Below, piece after piece: positions 37,871-51,554 of a stretch of 64,000 nucleotides of DNA. The notes beneath the pieces were generated by a model, which did not search any database, was not told the DNA's origin, and saw nothing but the letters and a program-made list of their open reading frames with translations. The stretch is from Leptoclinus maculatus. Taxonomy: Eukaryota > Chordata > Actinopteri > Perciformes > Stichaeidae. A program made the position numbers and the translations under genes. The number at the start of each line of letters is the position of its first letter. The stretch's first letter is position 1. The stretch is from NCBI GenBank assembly GCA_032191485.1, contig JAVDOI010000010.1, positions 7,185,318-7,249,317 of the forward strand. The letters run 5' to 3'.

Positions 37871-39159
37871 TAACTGTCTTTGTAGGCAAATAAATGTTGT
37901 CTGCTTTTAAATCTTAACATTATAATTTTTACTGACATTTACTAAATTCAAACCATGATCCAAGACAATCCACAAATAATAGTAAACATGAACAACTCTC
38001 ATCACAAATATTGATTGAACTCTCCTAGGCCAGAGAAATAACATGTTGAAATGAATAACTGAGGTGGTGTTTCCCTTGAAGCAACACACACAAACACAGA
38101 GTTTTCTTTTCTTATCACACAATTTTGTTTCAGTGCAGATGACTGAAGCAGCCTATTTTACTCTGTTGCTGTCCGTGAGTCTTCCTCATTGTCTAACTTC
38201 TCATCTGTACATTTTTTTTTGTTTTTTAACTCCTTGAACCCCTTGACCGGTGACTTTTGTTAGCAGGCTTTGACCTGCAGTGCTTGTTTGACTACCGTGG
38301 TGTCACTGAGGTACATTTCCTGATCCTGAATCTAAACTATCTAACTATTTGGATTTTGATGAGTGAAAGTTGCACTGTCGATTGTACTGAAAAGCCTTCA
38401 GTACAATACATGTGACCTTCATTTGATTTGACATGGTTGATGATTTAGGCGTACCGGGCTGGAAGCCATTCATTCTTAAAGTCAATTATGTTCTGCTAAT
38501 TATTGTCACTGCTGCCAGTTAAACAGGTTTTTTTGCTCACTAATGACAACCTAGTTTGCCATCTCTGTCAGAGACCAATTGTGCATAATGGCATGTTAAA
38601 TGAAACGCGACAGTGCGTCATTTTCCGAGCATGTTTGTACATGAACACGAACATTGTTGTTGTGTGTTGTGTTCTGACACTGAATGTGAGCAGAAGTAGA
38701 TCCAGAGTTATTGACACTCAAGAAATTAAAAGACAAAGTTCACATAACGCATGAATTTCTATGTATTTCTGGTCGGCTGCAAAGTATTAGGTTTACATTT
38801 GCAAAACAGTTGAATGTGTAAAATATTTAAAACATCTTGATTCAACTTCTGATTATCCATTTTCAAGTACCCCTCTTTAATGAATCAAAGCAAATGCAGT
38901 ACATTTTACAACTAATCAGGCTTTACTCAATTTAATTTAGTCAACAACTAAACATCAACTAAGACTGACATTTTTGTGGTGGTACGCCTGCTTGAGGGGC
39001 ATTCCCAAAAATGTAAATGAAACTAGAAACATATCACAAACCACTGAGGCGTCTCCTTATCCAGTGTTAAAGAGAACAATTATCTATTTGTTTCAAGCCA
39101 AGCCAAACATACAGACACTAGTGCGTTGAGGTTTCAGTCTTAGGTGATTTTCTTCACTG
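37871..39159. other. Intergenic, no gene seen
   Basis: Short ORFs on both strands have no recognisable motif or convincing splice borders. Confidence 0.5.
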
Positions 39160-39270
39160 TCATTTAAAAGTGAGCTCAGGTAGGGAGTCCTGGATCAAGA
39201 CTCTGGTGATTTTCTTCACTGTCATTACAAATTCCGCTCCAGGTACGAACTCCCGGATCAAGGCCGTGAC
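39141..39270. repeat. 66-bp tandem duplication in the last exon of the small secreted gene
   Basis: 'ggtgattttcttcactgtca' occurs at about 39,143 and again at about 39,209. Each is followed by diverged copies of a 'gctc.aggta.g.a.tcc.ggatcaag' block. At protein level TALIREFVPGAEFVMTVKKIT is followed by RVLIQDSLPELTFK and a stop. Confidence 0.75.
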
Positions 39271-39912
39271 CTTAAAGACACAAATGATTTTTTTAATTCA
39301 TCATATCCAGGTCAGTGTCCACCGTTCAGTCAACAACTACAGTACGTTATCGGATTGTGCTCTACACAGATTATATCAGATAGCACTATCAATAATGACT
39401 CTTATTAATATTATAGAAATGAAAGACAGAATTGGACATGAATGTTTATTTGTGAAGACAGTAAACAAGGTTACAGTGAGTTACCCGTCTCAGGACTGGA
39501 GCTATTGTTGTTTCATTTAGCTCATGGTTGGACTTGACAGTTGACTCAAGGAAGGCCACAACTGGTCGTACAAAAGGAAATTCATTAAAATCACGTCAGA
39601 CGTCAAGTTGAATCATATTGTGCGAGCCTTAAAATGCACTTACTGTTTGATTGAGTAAATAAAGGCAGGGATGAGTTAGTGGACTCGCTCACGATGACAA
39701 TACCTACCGGCGCAGTAGCGGGAGTGAATGCTGCGGAAACATTAAAAGAAATTAGGCCCTATTTCAAATCTAGACAGTTGAACTACTCCCTACAAATTTT
39801 AGCTAAATAAATGTACTCACAGTATACACATTTAATCCAATAATTTCAACTACTCACTTGTTTGTGCAGCACATGAGGCCAAACACCCAGCAAAAAGAAT
39901 CAGCAGCAGCAT
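39160..39912 (-). CDS. Small secreted protein, family not named (109 aa)
   Basis: Four minus-strand exons join in phase: 39858-39912, 39644-39730, 39485-39561, 39160-39270 (stop TGA). A signal peptide (MLLLILFAGCLASCAA) is followed by a Thr/Ser-rich part with sequons (TNSS, ELNET). A segment with helical character follows (ALIREFVPGAEFVMTVKKIT). All introns are short with good borders (gtgagt, gtaagt, gtaact donors). The last exon holds a 66-bp tandem duplication, whose second copy supplies the stop codon. Function is unknown to me. It could be a mucosal or plasma protein. It is distinct in sequence from the secreted gene at 32.4-34.9 kb. Confidence 0.65.
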
Positions 39913-40853
39913 GTTGAAGCTTGATTCCAAAAAACGTGTAAAATCTGTTGTGGAAATAGTGTTCCCTGTACTGTTCCCCGGAGTATTTGGCTACTTTTGT
40001 TCTGTACCAGGAAGGGCAATCCTTATGCAAAGGGGTGTGGCAGAGACAACAGTGTGGCAGAGACAACAATAGCTCAGTTTCTCGACAAAGGGCTGGGCAT
40101 CTCAATGAGGATAACGAAAACGCATACTGTTCAATGAAACCTGAGAAGGAAGTTCACCATCTGTAGAGCAAGCAAATTCTTCTAAGATTGTGATTTGCTT
40201 CAACAGCACGGTGTTTGTTTGTTTGTTACTGCTTCTTCCACAAAGCAAAATCATTTCAGACCCTGTGAATTATCCAAAGAAAAGGTTAAGAGTGGGATTT
40301 TTGCTATAAAATAAAGTTTTGATTTAACTTAAAACACCTTGTGGCAGCAAATTTTGATGTGCGCAAACAATAGCTCTACGGTTTTTCTGCTACTTTTTAT
40401 TAAGATGTCTTTGAGTCAGTTATATTTTTAAGACAAAAAAAAAAAAAACTTCAAAAATTGTAAACAAATAACAAAGATCATGTTTCTCATTTTTAATTAA
40501 AGGAAAAAATGTATCAGTTGTTTAGAGTTTAGTCAAACTAAAGTCTGTTAATATACACATCGTGGGCACATCGAGCCTTTTTTGTGATAGTCAAGTCTTC
40601 CTTTAAAATAATGACAATGAATGTGAAATACAAACAACAATAACACTAAAACGAACAACAACGTACTTTTTTATGCATTCAAATACATTATGACACCACA
40701 CATCCTGAACCTCTTTTTACAACTTTGAAACACATTACAGAATTAGACATCACATCTCATCATCTCATCTGTGCAACTAGAACTGACTATAAGTAACTGT
40801 GATCCTCTTTCTCTTGTTCTTTATTCACAACAGTAGAACAAGTTTGATAATAA
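39913..40853. other. Intergenic between the small secreted gene and ccdc39
   Basis: No exon is seen. Minus-strand AATAAA motifs (for example plus tttatt 40820-40825, about 30 bases after the ccdc39 stop) could end ccdc39 transcripts. Confidence 0.5.
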
Positions 40854-43800
40854 TCACGACGGGTTATTTAACCTGCTGCTGCTGCTTGCAGAGCTGGAAA
40901 TTCTGGAGGTGGTGATAGGAGGGGAGGTCATGGTCAGATCCAAGCCCAGTTTCACAGTCTTCAGCACGGGGGAGTGAAGTGCAGAGGCCCTGGGGCTGCT
41001 GCTGGCTGAGGAAGCAGGAGACCTACAGTACAGAGAAACAACAGCAACATAAAGCTACAGAGGAAGAGCAAATTCTACATATGAATTCTTCTCAATCAGA
41101 CTGTGGAGCATACCAGTATGTTTTCAGCTGACTGGTTATATTTTATTGACAAGAGCAGTATTCAATTATTTTCCTCTCGCACACTTTTATGATTAGTCCA
41201 ATAACTCATCACCATCTGACAACACGCCCTGATTTATTTTCTCAAACCGTCACCTTCTCTTTGGAAGAGGTTTAATTTGCGAAGGAATGAAGTCTAACCT
41301 GAAACGGGCAGAGCTTGTGTTGGAGCTCCGATGGCTGGAAGGAGTGGAAGGTGCAGATGGAAGAGACAGATTGGCCTGAAGGAGAGAAACACACTCAAAG
41401 TAAAGACATTTGTTTTTTGCAACTCCATGAATCCCATAAATGACTCCATAAATGACAATAAAGCACAACTCAAAATATAAAAAAAATAATAAAAAATGCA
41501 GAGTCAATTGTTTTATACCTGCAGGAAGTATTTCTCGAACACTAATTTGAGGTCAGGGTTGTGCTCCATGGCCTCACTCAGCATGCTGTTGATACTCTTA
41601 TTGAATACTTTCAACTCCCTCAGCTTAATGTCCTGCTCCTCAAAAGTCTCATTCTTGGTGTTTTTTCCTGAGCGGATCTCTTTAGTCAGCTTAGAGCACT
41701 ATCAGACAGAGAGGACACACACACACAAAAAAAATGTATTATGGTGACAGCTAATACATGTTTGTGGTCAAAGATACCCATAATGTAAATACACACAACA
41801 ATATTCCTTTATTCACTCCTAACTTCCAGTGTTAAGAAAAAGTGGGACAGGTATCAAACCTGCTTTGTGGCTCTGTCAGCCTTCTCCTGCTGGGAAGCGA
41901 TTTCTTTGTTCAGTTTACTGATGAGTGACTGTTTGTGCTCTATTTTATCTTTCTCCACCTTCTCCTCCTGCAGCAAACTCTCCGAGGTAGTGATCATGTC
42001 CTGGAAACGGGGAGCGGCACAGACACACATATCATACAAAAGCAAGGCATCGGGGGCAGATTCAGAGCAAGACGACTTCCCTGGATGAGGTTATTCATGA
42101 CCCAATACCCTTGCAGGAACAACACCAAAATAATAAGCTGAAACTGAAGAGGAGAGCACAGAGTGCTTTGACAAGGAAATGAAAAATACACAAAGAGTGT
42201 ATATAGAAAGAAAACTGGAAATGCTGACAATGTGTCGTAAGATAGCCCATTAGAAATAAAATAAGAATGTTTAAAATACAAAACATAAAACTATTACTAC
42301 TCAATGTATATTAAGTGCAGTATAACCTGATGAGGTATTATTCCGTGTTCAGGAACGGATTGTATTTATCTCAACCTGGCTATAAATAGAAATAACCTGT
42401 AAGTCCTGTTGGAGCTCTTCCCCTCGTCTTATCTTATACTTCAGCGTCTCGTCAGCTGTCCTCAACTGCTCTTCGAGCTTCAGTTTTTCCTGGTGCTCTG
42501 GACCTGAAACAAGAAACAGTCTAAATGACTTTGTGATCAGTGAGAGGTGCTCTATTGATTATATGGACAAAGAGGAAAATTACACATGAATCACTTCCTG
42601 CTGATGATCCCTGTTAAGAGAGTTGTTGCTGATTTTGTGTCATTCAGTCTACCTGTACGTACTGGATTCATCTACTTTGTTGAGCGATTTGCGAAATGTC
42701 GAGTTACTGTTGTCGAACAGCTGAATGGTGTTCTCCAGAGCTCTATTTTCCAGCTCCATCTTGCGGATTACAGCATCCAGGCCGTCTCCCTTCCGCTTGA
42801 GCTCCTCTTTCTCTAGTGCAGTCTGATGAAAAGCACACGGCAATGATGCAAAGTGCTGGTGTTCAGCTTCAACAGACTCTGTAATGTTAACGTGGTGGTG
42901 TGTTTAAAGACCTCTTACCTTTGTGATGTAGTACGCCTGTGATTTCTGCTCTTCCCCCTCGGGAGCTGCCATCGCAAGCGTCGCCAGCTCAAAGCGTTTC
43001 TTCATCGTGTCGATCTTGGACAGTTTCTCGTTCAGTTCGGCACTGACACAAAATCAATCGCTGAATAAAGTGATCGTTCTCAAAATCATGCAAGTATGAC
43101 ATGAAACTGAAATAGTGGGCTGGAGGAGAGTGGGATTTGTGGTCACACAGCTGTTTTTTTTTTTTACCTGAGTCTCTGTCTCTCCTGCTCACTGATCTTG
43201 TTCTGTTGGCTGAGCATCTCTTTGTAGACCTTCACCTCTTCCTCCCTGTCCTGTATGATTTTCTGCAGCTCCAGCTTCCTCTTCTCCAAGGACAGCACGC
43301 TGTCCGTCTTGTTGTACAGCAGATCGCTCTGACGCTTGACCTCAATCTTCAAGACGTAGTGCTCCACCATGTTGTCCTGATCAGGAGCAAGTGAAGTCAA
43401 CACAGTGCATGGTTTTGTTCTGCGTGCAGATGGTGTTCAGTTTCAGATACATGACATAATGTCAGATATATTTTAGTGTAAAACCCTTAAAAACATCATT
43501 AGCGGACTGATGACCTCAGCATTTTGGTATCCGGTGTCTACAGATAGCGCTGACATCTGTGGTCGATTAGTGAGCAGCTTGCATTGACGTCCGAAAGGTG
43601 AAAGCTAGAACTGTAACTCACAACCATTGTGATTATTAAATCATCTACTAATTATTTTTCATTTCTCAGTTTTTCTTTAAAATGTCAATAAATAGTATGT
43701 GCTAAAGTTCACATTTTTCACTATTTTCCTGCAATCTACAGGCTAAACTGATTAATCGCAAACAATAATTGACAGATTAATTGATCATAAAAATAAGTTT

Positions 43801-46800
43801 TTCTATTTACAATTATATGAAAAAGAGAAAAATGACACTTCACACTTTCACAGTTGATTGACTGTAACCACTAACTGTCTGGTAGTTTTACAGCAATAAG
43901 AGGAATGAGCTTGAATCAAACCAACAGTGAAACGAACCACACACACAGTATGTCCACATGTCATGGTTTTATGGTATATATGCAGTGACAGCAGTTAGTT
44001 ACCTGTCTGCTGAGCCTGAGTCTCTTCAGCTCCTTTTCATTGCTGTTTCGGAGAAGGATGAGCAACTCCACCTTGTCGGTCAGATCTTTCTTTTGAGCCT
44101 CTGACTTCTCCATCTCTTTCCTCAAATAGCGAATATCATCCTGTCAGAGACAAAGACATGTGTGAGAGGGGACTATTTCACTGGTTTGGTGTGTACAACA
44201 TGCAGAACGGTGCGGTGAGGGGACAAACAATCAAACTGACCTCAGACTCCTTGACCGTGTTGGTAAGCATGTTGTCTGTGTCCTTCTTCTCCTCCAGGGC
44301 TTTCTGTAGCTCAGCAATCTTTATGTCGAGCGTTTGTTTTCCGTCTGTGTAAACGTCGTCTTGCAGCCGTGCCTGTTTTCTAGCCAGGCCGAAGATCTGC
44401 GAGTCCTACACGATGCAGGAGAATGAAAGGAAAGTCTGAGTAATACGTGTCACCATTGTAGAGTTTAGCACCAGACTAGGGAACGATGGGTAGTTTGATT
44501 GTAGAAAGTCACATTTGTGTGTGTTTTTTTGGTAAGCGTGCCTGTTCACTCATGATCATCTGCTGTCTTATTGAATCCTTCTCCAGCTTTCTGAGCTGGT
44601 TGTCCAGGCTGGTGATGCTGTATTTACTCCTTGAAATCAGTGCGATAGAATCCTTCTCTTTTGTCTTGAGAGCCTGCAAACACTCTTTACGGCGAAAAAG
44701 CTCCTCGCTGCAGTTACGCAGCTGGACATCCAAATCCTATAGCAAAGCACAGGAAAGACAGGGTTACACAGTGACAGAACAAATCTGTATCATTTTGAGC
44801 TCAGTGAAATTGGGGGTTCCCTAAATTCACATTTAGTTTCAGAGTTAGTTTAGTTAGTATTTCATGTGTTTGCATCTTTACAGAAAACACAACGGTCTCA
44901 TATTTGATTGATGGTCAGTTATTGTTTTTAGGAGAACATTAGCTGTTAATCAAAACATCAGTTAAAAAAAAAAAGTTTTGTTTATTAATTGTTTGTGAAG
45001 TGTCTGCAGCTCACGTCACATAAAGCACTAAAAACATCCACCAATCACAGGGTATGGAGTCCTGTATATATAGCATGATAGGGGTTAGTGCAGCTTTCAT
45101 GGCTTAACCAACAGAAGCTTGTGTTTTGATTGTGCCTAAAAGCCATCCGGAAAAAAAAACCAATGAGTGTTCTGAGATGCAAAATGGTCCTGAGATGAGG
45201 AACTAAAGAAATCTATTAATGCTTTAAACAACAGTTTTTTTCCAGCTGCCAACATAGCAAATTAGCAGTTTATGTTTCAGGATTGTCAGGCTGCTTACCT
45301 TGATTGTGTGTTCCTCATCCTTGAGGAGGTGGTCCATCTGGTCCGCTCTCTCCTCCTCACTCAGGGCTGTCTGAGTCACAACCTTCAGCTTCTCTTCCAG
45401 TGCAACATTGTAGGCCCAGGCCTTCTTGAGTCTACAACACACACACACACACATACAGACGGAGCTTGTGTACTAAAGCTAGAGTAATAATATAGCAACA
45501 GACATGTGTTGTAAGATTTCACTGACTTGTCATTGTTATCCTGGATGTCTTTCTTCATTCTGGATATTTGGGACGTCCCAGACTCCACATCGGAGTTTGA
45601 TCTGTCCAGTCGGCCTTTGCAACTATCAAGCTTTAAGACACATGACAATCAATTCACTCATTCTTCAAAAAACAAAATTGAAGCATTCTTTGAGCGCACA
45701 TTCAGCTATGCCCAAAACAAAAAAATATTTGTTAACGGGATTCAAAAGTTGACCTCATCCTTCAGCCTGCTGCAGTTATTCTCCTGCTCCTTCAAATCCT
45801 GCCGCAGCTTGACAGCCTGTCGGTTGGCCATGGTTATCTTCCTCTCAATGTCCTTGTTGTTGTTCCTCTGAGTATCCAACAAGTGCTTCCTCTCTGTGAT
45901 GGTGCCATTCCTCTCCCTGATGTTCTGGTTGGCTTGGGCAAGTAGCTGGACGTATGAAGGAACAAGACGGGGATTACAAACACTTTTCACTTGACTGTCC
46001 AGTTCAACGTACGTTCATTCTGTTGGTTTATATGCTTTAGATCAGTCAGCATGCCATTCACCAACAGAAGTGCACGGTCACAGACTTTACCAGAGCACAC
46101 TGCTGCATCTCAGCGTCTCGTTGCTTTATCTGCCTGATAGTGTTTTCCCATTGGTGAATGAGCTGCTGTGTCTCCAGGTGGGCCTGCTGCCAGTTTTCTG
46201 TAGTTTTATCCAAAGCAATCTGTTTGGAAAGCAGAACAAAGGTGTATTCTCATAGACAATGTGAAAGTCTTAAAGATTTTAAATGTACAGTGTTTTCTTA
46301 CCTGTGCAGATACAGTCTCGGTCAATTCTTTGTCGAGTGCTTTGCGCTTTTCATTGGCCTCCAGTGTCTTCTTTTCTAGAGCCAGAGTGAGCGACTATAT
46401 TCGAGAGATTACAAAGATCTTAGTTCAGGAAGTTGTAAACATCATTTTAGTTTACTGAAAACAGAATAGGTGCACAGCCTGTTGATACTTATTTCATACA
46501 GCCCTTTTCTCCTCACCTTGATCCTCTGCTCATCTTGCTGGGCGTACTTGATGATGGCCATTGTGTCCTCCTCTTTGCGTGCCGAGTCCTCTAAAAAGGC
46601 ATCCATGGTCTGCTGGTCCCAGTTCATCTGGTTCCTGAACTCCTCTAGCTTCTGTTCGGCCTTGAAGATATGGTTCTGAAAGATTGAGTAGTATTTTAGC
46701 ACCAAACAGATATACTTGTTTCTCTGTTAAAGTATATATGTTGTGGATGGTATAGACCTCGAGCATGTTCGTCCTTTCTTCTAAAGATCTATCATCATTC

Positions 46801-48034
46801 TCCATCTTAGCAGTCTCCTGTGCTAGGCGACCTTTCTCCCTTTCTGCGAGGGCGGTGAGGTGTTTTTCCAACTCTCCTTCCCTTTCCTTTGCCTTGCACA
46901 GAGCCTGTGTTCAGGACATTCAAAAAGAGAAATGAACAACACACCTATAACCCAATTACAAGAGGAGACACACATCTGTCTGACATTTAATAAATACACA
47001 ACGCATTCTGATAAACCTACCTCAGTGTTATCCAGCTCTTGTTCAGCATTTTTATGAAATTCAGTCTTTAACTGATTTTGATCCTTGTTTTTCTCAAGTT
47101 GGTTTTCCAGTTGCACCAAGTCTGTCTCTTTTTTACGAATCTGTTGTTGAGAAAGTCATCATAATAAAAGCACAACATATAGGACATACGGTCTGCAGCA
47201 TGTTTGTTCTTGTCAGCTGTCTTATATGGTTTGCCCATCACTACATGCAGTTACAAACATTTGACTTGTGACACGTGAACAGATCACATTTACCAAAAAC
47301 ACACGTTACAACTTGTGAATCCTAGGTATTAGAGCCACATGGCCTAAAGCTGATAATGTAATTATTACAATATGGTTGCAATGTAGAGCATTATATAAAA
47401 GGTACTAATGAAGCTCATGTGAACCATGTAGATTTTGATAGTGTGCCACATGACCTGGAATCTATACATTTGATTATTTAAAGTAGAAATAACAACTTCA
47501 GACAAAAGTTAAAATAGGCATCACAGTTCAATACTACTGAGAAACATGACTGCCAGAAACATAGAGAACATCCCCTAATAACTAAGCAAATATGCAGGCC
47601 TACATACACACATACAAACAGGTAAACATCTTGTAATACAGGAATTACAGAGACATTTTTGACACACTTTAAAATCTTATTTTCAGCGTTTCATGTTTAC
47701 TTTATAAGAAGAAGAAAAAACACGTTTGTATGGCAACCTTTTCCCTCAGACTATAAAAAGTAAAAGCATAACTTATGAGTCATTGGGTCAGCAGATATCA
47801 TTTCGGAACGATGACCAGACGGTTGAATTGACCTATGAATTGATGATCTTCTTTTTTAGCGTTTGACGGTAACGAAATGTACCAACTAACTAAGCTTGAC
47901 CACGTTAGGTTAACAGAGCTGCAGCACTATCAGTAACTCGTTACACTCACCTCCTCTATCAGAGCCTGGTTTTCATTGTTAGATTCAGGGACAGCAAAGC
48001 CCTCGTCCCAGCCCGTATCTGTAATGTCCGACAT
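40854..48034 (-). CDS. ccdc39: Coiled-coil domain-containing protein 39
   Basis: CCDC39 pairs with CCDC40 to form the 96-nm axonemal ruler of motile cilia, needed to place inner dynein arms and the nexin-dynein regulatory complex. Twenty exons join in phase on the minus strand: 47951-48034, 47021-47140, 46758-46904, 46517-46675, 46302-46394, 46091-46219, 45754-45945, 45527-45630, 45299-45431, 44542-44736, 44241-44405, 44003-44140, 43168-43376, 42919-43042, 42663-42822, 42397-42503, 41860-42000, 41519-41698, 41299-41375, 40854-41022. The sum is 941 aa, the length I recall for the human protein. Nearly the whole chain is coiled coil. Family landmarks are WDEGFAVP at the start, QMNWDQQ, LIHQWENTI, PEGEEQKSQAYY, and a Ser-rich tail. 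The intron after 44542 appears to begin with GC instead of GT. Confidence 0.96.
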
Positions 48035-49264
48035 GTTCCTGCACTGTTTGACTTAAAGACCCTACAGAGTAAGAACAATGTTCAATCAAAGTGATAACTG
48101 TTTCTGCTGCGATCGGTCGTTCGTTCCTCCAGTTTACTGTTACCACGCTGTCTGTTGACAGTGGCTCTTAGCAACCGCTTGAGCCTTAAAATGTTATCGC
48201 CACAAGGAGGCAGCGCGAGGCAATTAACACAGTGTCAAAAACGTTCAACGTGGAGGTTGTTGAGCTATAAAACACATACAATGATAAGAGTTAACTCACA
48301 ACGTATCGTACAAAGATACAGTGTAAAGAGAGCCAAGTATGTCTATAAGAATACCTCAACTTCTGCATATCGTTTCTCCATAAAAGTATAATCACTTATG
48401 TATAATTTAAAATACCAAAACCAAACATTGTCAGGTGTCAGCTTACAATTCAGTTATACAGACTTCTCCGAGCTGAAGAAAATGACCTGCCAATCAAAAA
48501 CCATGAGCTTTATGAAGTCATTAACAAAACATGATTGGTGTTGAAGTGAGAAGGTTCTCAGCTGGTGCTGGTATTCGAGCTCATATAACTCAAAGCATTC
48601 TTCTCATTTATTAGAGAAGGTATATATGCCCTAAATCAGAAGTATTATCTAACCAGGTGTTACTGAGAATTACCTCTAAATGACTTCCTTTACACAGAAA
48701 TACAAAGGCCTGGGAGCTTTAAAGATACCAAATTGAAACATTTATTTTATCTTTATACATTTGTGTTTAAACAAACAGCATTATGCTTAAAAAATTACAA
48801 TCAATGTTTTATACTGACTTGTCGCACAAATGTATCATAAAACAAAAACAGGAATGCACACAAGAGTATTAAAATTCAATATTTAAAGAACAACATCCCC
48901 TCGCGAACCCTCGTGTTTAGATAACAATTCAAAAGTGTGTCTATCTACCTGCTTTTGAGCGGAGCTCAACCACATCAATGGGCCAAGACGGTGACTCCTC
49001 TCTAGTTGGCTTGAGCGCACACAAAAAGCCCAATACTTAAGATAAAAGATCCAAACCACCACAAGTTGACCAACAAAGAGATATGCCTTTTTATATATAT
49101 GTAAATACACACACACATATATAAAGTCTCTGTTGTGTAAAATATTTCAGTCCTGAGGGTTGAAAAGGCAACATAGTTCTCAGCTCAGTGCGGTCTTCTT
49201 GTCCTCCGTTCACTGCGCTCTCTGGTTTTTAGAAACCTCACATGGATGTTCCCATAGCGAGAGC
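48035..49264. other. ccdc39 upstream region and dcun1d1 3' UTR
   Basis: No extra gene is seen. A minus-strand AATAAA (plus tttatt 48741-48746) is a likely end for dcun1d1, giving a 3' UTR of about 0.5 kb. The ccdc39 start lies about 0.7 kb further. Confidence 0.5.
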
Positions 49265-51554
49265 TTAAACTGCCGTGCTTTTGGTCCCGATGTGTGGTCG
49301 TGCAAACTCCACAAAGTCATCAATAAGGACAGGCCATGCGCCTATTGAAAGAAGAAATAAAACAGATTCAATTAATTGACTCCACAATGTGTGAAGACAT
49401 GATTATGGACTGATCTGATGATTTGATACTGTGAGATCATAATAGGCCCGTGTGTAGCAGGGTAGAGGCACCTGTTCTGATAGGCTGGGAAGAAACAATT
49501 ACAGGTCACAGACACTTGCATCCACACAGTGATAAATGGGTTCACTTTTAGCCGACTGTCGCTACAAACCTTCCTCATCATAATTCGACATGTCATCTGT
49601 GATCATAGCGCTGAAGTCAAGTAAGAGGTTCCAAGTGTCCTTAGGAATTGATCTTTTGTGGTGCTCCTGCAAAAGATGTAGAGCCAAGTTGAAAAAAAGT
49701 CAATGAGAAGTAATAATGTTAGCATTTTTTTAAATTAATTCTGAGTGATCAACTTACAACTAAAAATTTGTTCCACAACTCCAGGAACTTGAATCTTCCA
49801 GCCAGTACTAAATTCCAATATGCAATTGCCATTTCTAAATCTGTAAGATAACCAGAAAAAGCTCAATATACACTAAATAAATAAACAGGGTAGAGGCATG
49901 ATGATGATGAGACGTATGAAAAAAATGAGACGTATGAAAAGATCCTTACCCAAACCTTTCTGGCCCGGATTCTTTGCAAAATTAAATGTAAACTGGTAAA
50001 AGTCCTTAAATTTCCCTTGGTCCTTTAACTCTTGATCCATCTTTGGCAGCTGAGCTTTGAGCTTCTCTATGCTGTCACACCTGGGGGAACACAAAGCAGA
50101 CTGTTTCTACAGTGAAATCATCATTGTTTGTTGTAAACCTAGCAATTCATGAGGTTCATGTGTATGTATAATGGTAACTTTGTCAAACCTACAATGAATC
50201 AATCAGTTTGTACTTGACACCTTCTAAAACAAAGCCTAGAAGATTTTATACTGATAATCATGTTTCTGCTGCACATTATATGTCTCCATATAATATTATA
50301 TAAAGTATAGTAGCTCTGTGAGTTTGACGATGAAGTCCACTTTACATCAGAGGAGTTTCATGATTGTTTGTACCATCTGAAAATTCATTCTCACCCCTGT
50401 TCTGCCATGCCATCCATGAACTCCAGTTTTGAAAATTCACACTGTGTTGCTGCCCTGAACTTCCAGGCTATGAGGAGGACACTTATACTGGCTGGGTCCA
50501 GAGCCAGGTCGTCACAGAACTGCTGGATCCCATCAATGCCGATCTTGTTATCATCATGAGGATCTAAATGTTAGGGTGTGAAGAGTGCTTGATTCATTAC
50601 TTTCCAGCAAACGATTAACAGTCACTATTATATAACATATGATGTATTCTTATACCGTCTATAATATCCTCTCTCTAGATATCTCGTACCTCTATATCTG
50701 TTGTACAGTTGATCAAGCCTCTTCTTGTCTAAGGCCCCCTTTAGATTTGAAACATAGAGCTCTGGATTTTGGAAAAACTTATCCGTGGCAACATCTAGCT
50801 TCCAGTCATTCTGTGACAGACAGGTCAGTGCAGTCTTCTCATTGGATTGTGTGAAAATCATGAACTGACGAACTTTATCCTTCTGTGAGGACTTCAGCTT
50901 GTTCTGCACAAAGACATACAAAACACTTGTTGTTGCAACACACGAATAGACTCACGTTAGTGCAAAGAACAGCAATAGCAAAAACAACCCTATTTATCAG
51001 TTGTCAAAAATGTTGTGTTAGACTGCAGTACTCAATCCAACATAATATTGGGCTAGCTGTTAGCTAAATAAACATGGAATCATTGATTATCACATTTAAT
51101 AACAACAATAAGATAACCAGCAATAACATGTCCCCCTGACAGCAGAGACCGACTTGAAACGTGTTGAATGGCTGGCTAGCCTTCGATGGCTAGCATCTTT
51201 ACATTTATGATAACATTGAACAACCAAGCTAGTCATAACATCGTCTCGACAACAATACATAGCTGATGCTGATGCAGTGTGTGTAACGTTGGCTAATTTT
51301 GATTGTCAGTTGGCTTAAAGGCTAGCAAGCTTAGCTAACGTTAGCTAACTAGGCAAGCTGGCTAGGCTCACCGTGAGCTAGTTAGCTAATGCTAATGTCG
51401 AGAGCAGCGTTTGTTTTCATTGTATAAAGGGAATGTGAGGTACTTAGCCCAGCTGCTTGACTATATGACTCACAACAAAGTGATAGTTTGTGTTTGCGAC
51501 CACTGTTTACATCTGCATCAGAGGACCAGATTAAAAACTACCATTTCTTACCAT
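49265..51554 (-). CDS. dcun1d1: DCN1-like protein 1 (DCUN1D1/SCCRO)
   Basis: DCUN1D1 is a co-E3 that promotes NEDD8 transfer from UBE2M to cullins. Seven coding exons join in phase: 51552-51554 (ATG only), 50690-50903, 50395-50563, 49950-50080, 49758-49840, 49570-49666, 49265-49341, giving 257 aa (human 259). An N-terminal UBA-like part (MIFTQSNEKTALTCLSQNDWKLD) is followed by the PONY/DCUN1 domain (IGIDGIQQFCDDLALDP, KDFYQFTFNFAKNPGQKGL, DLEMAIAYWNLVL, DDFVEFARP). The tail is GTKSTAV. Close identity with vertebrate DCUN1D1 throughout makes the call firm. Confidence 0.97.

Noticed and set aside
51170..51400. gctagc/gttagc-rich stretch as a regulatory element
   Set aside because: Motifs such as gctaacgttagc are common near fish gene starts. 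It lies in dcun1d1 intron 1 and nothing specific can be supported.
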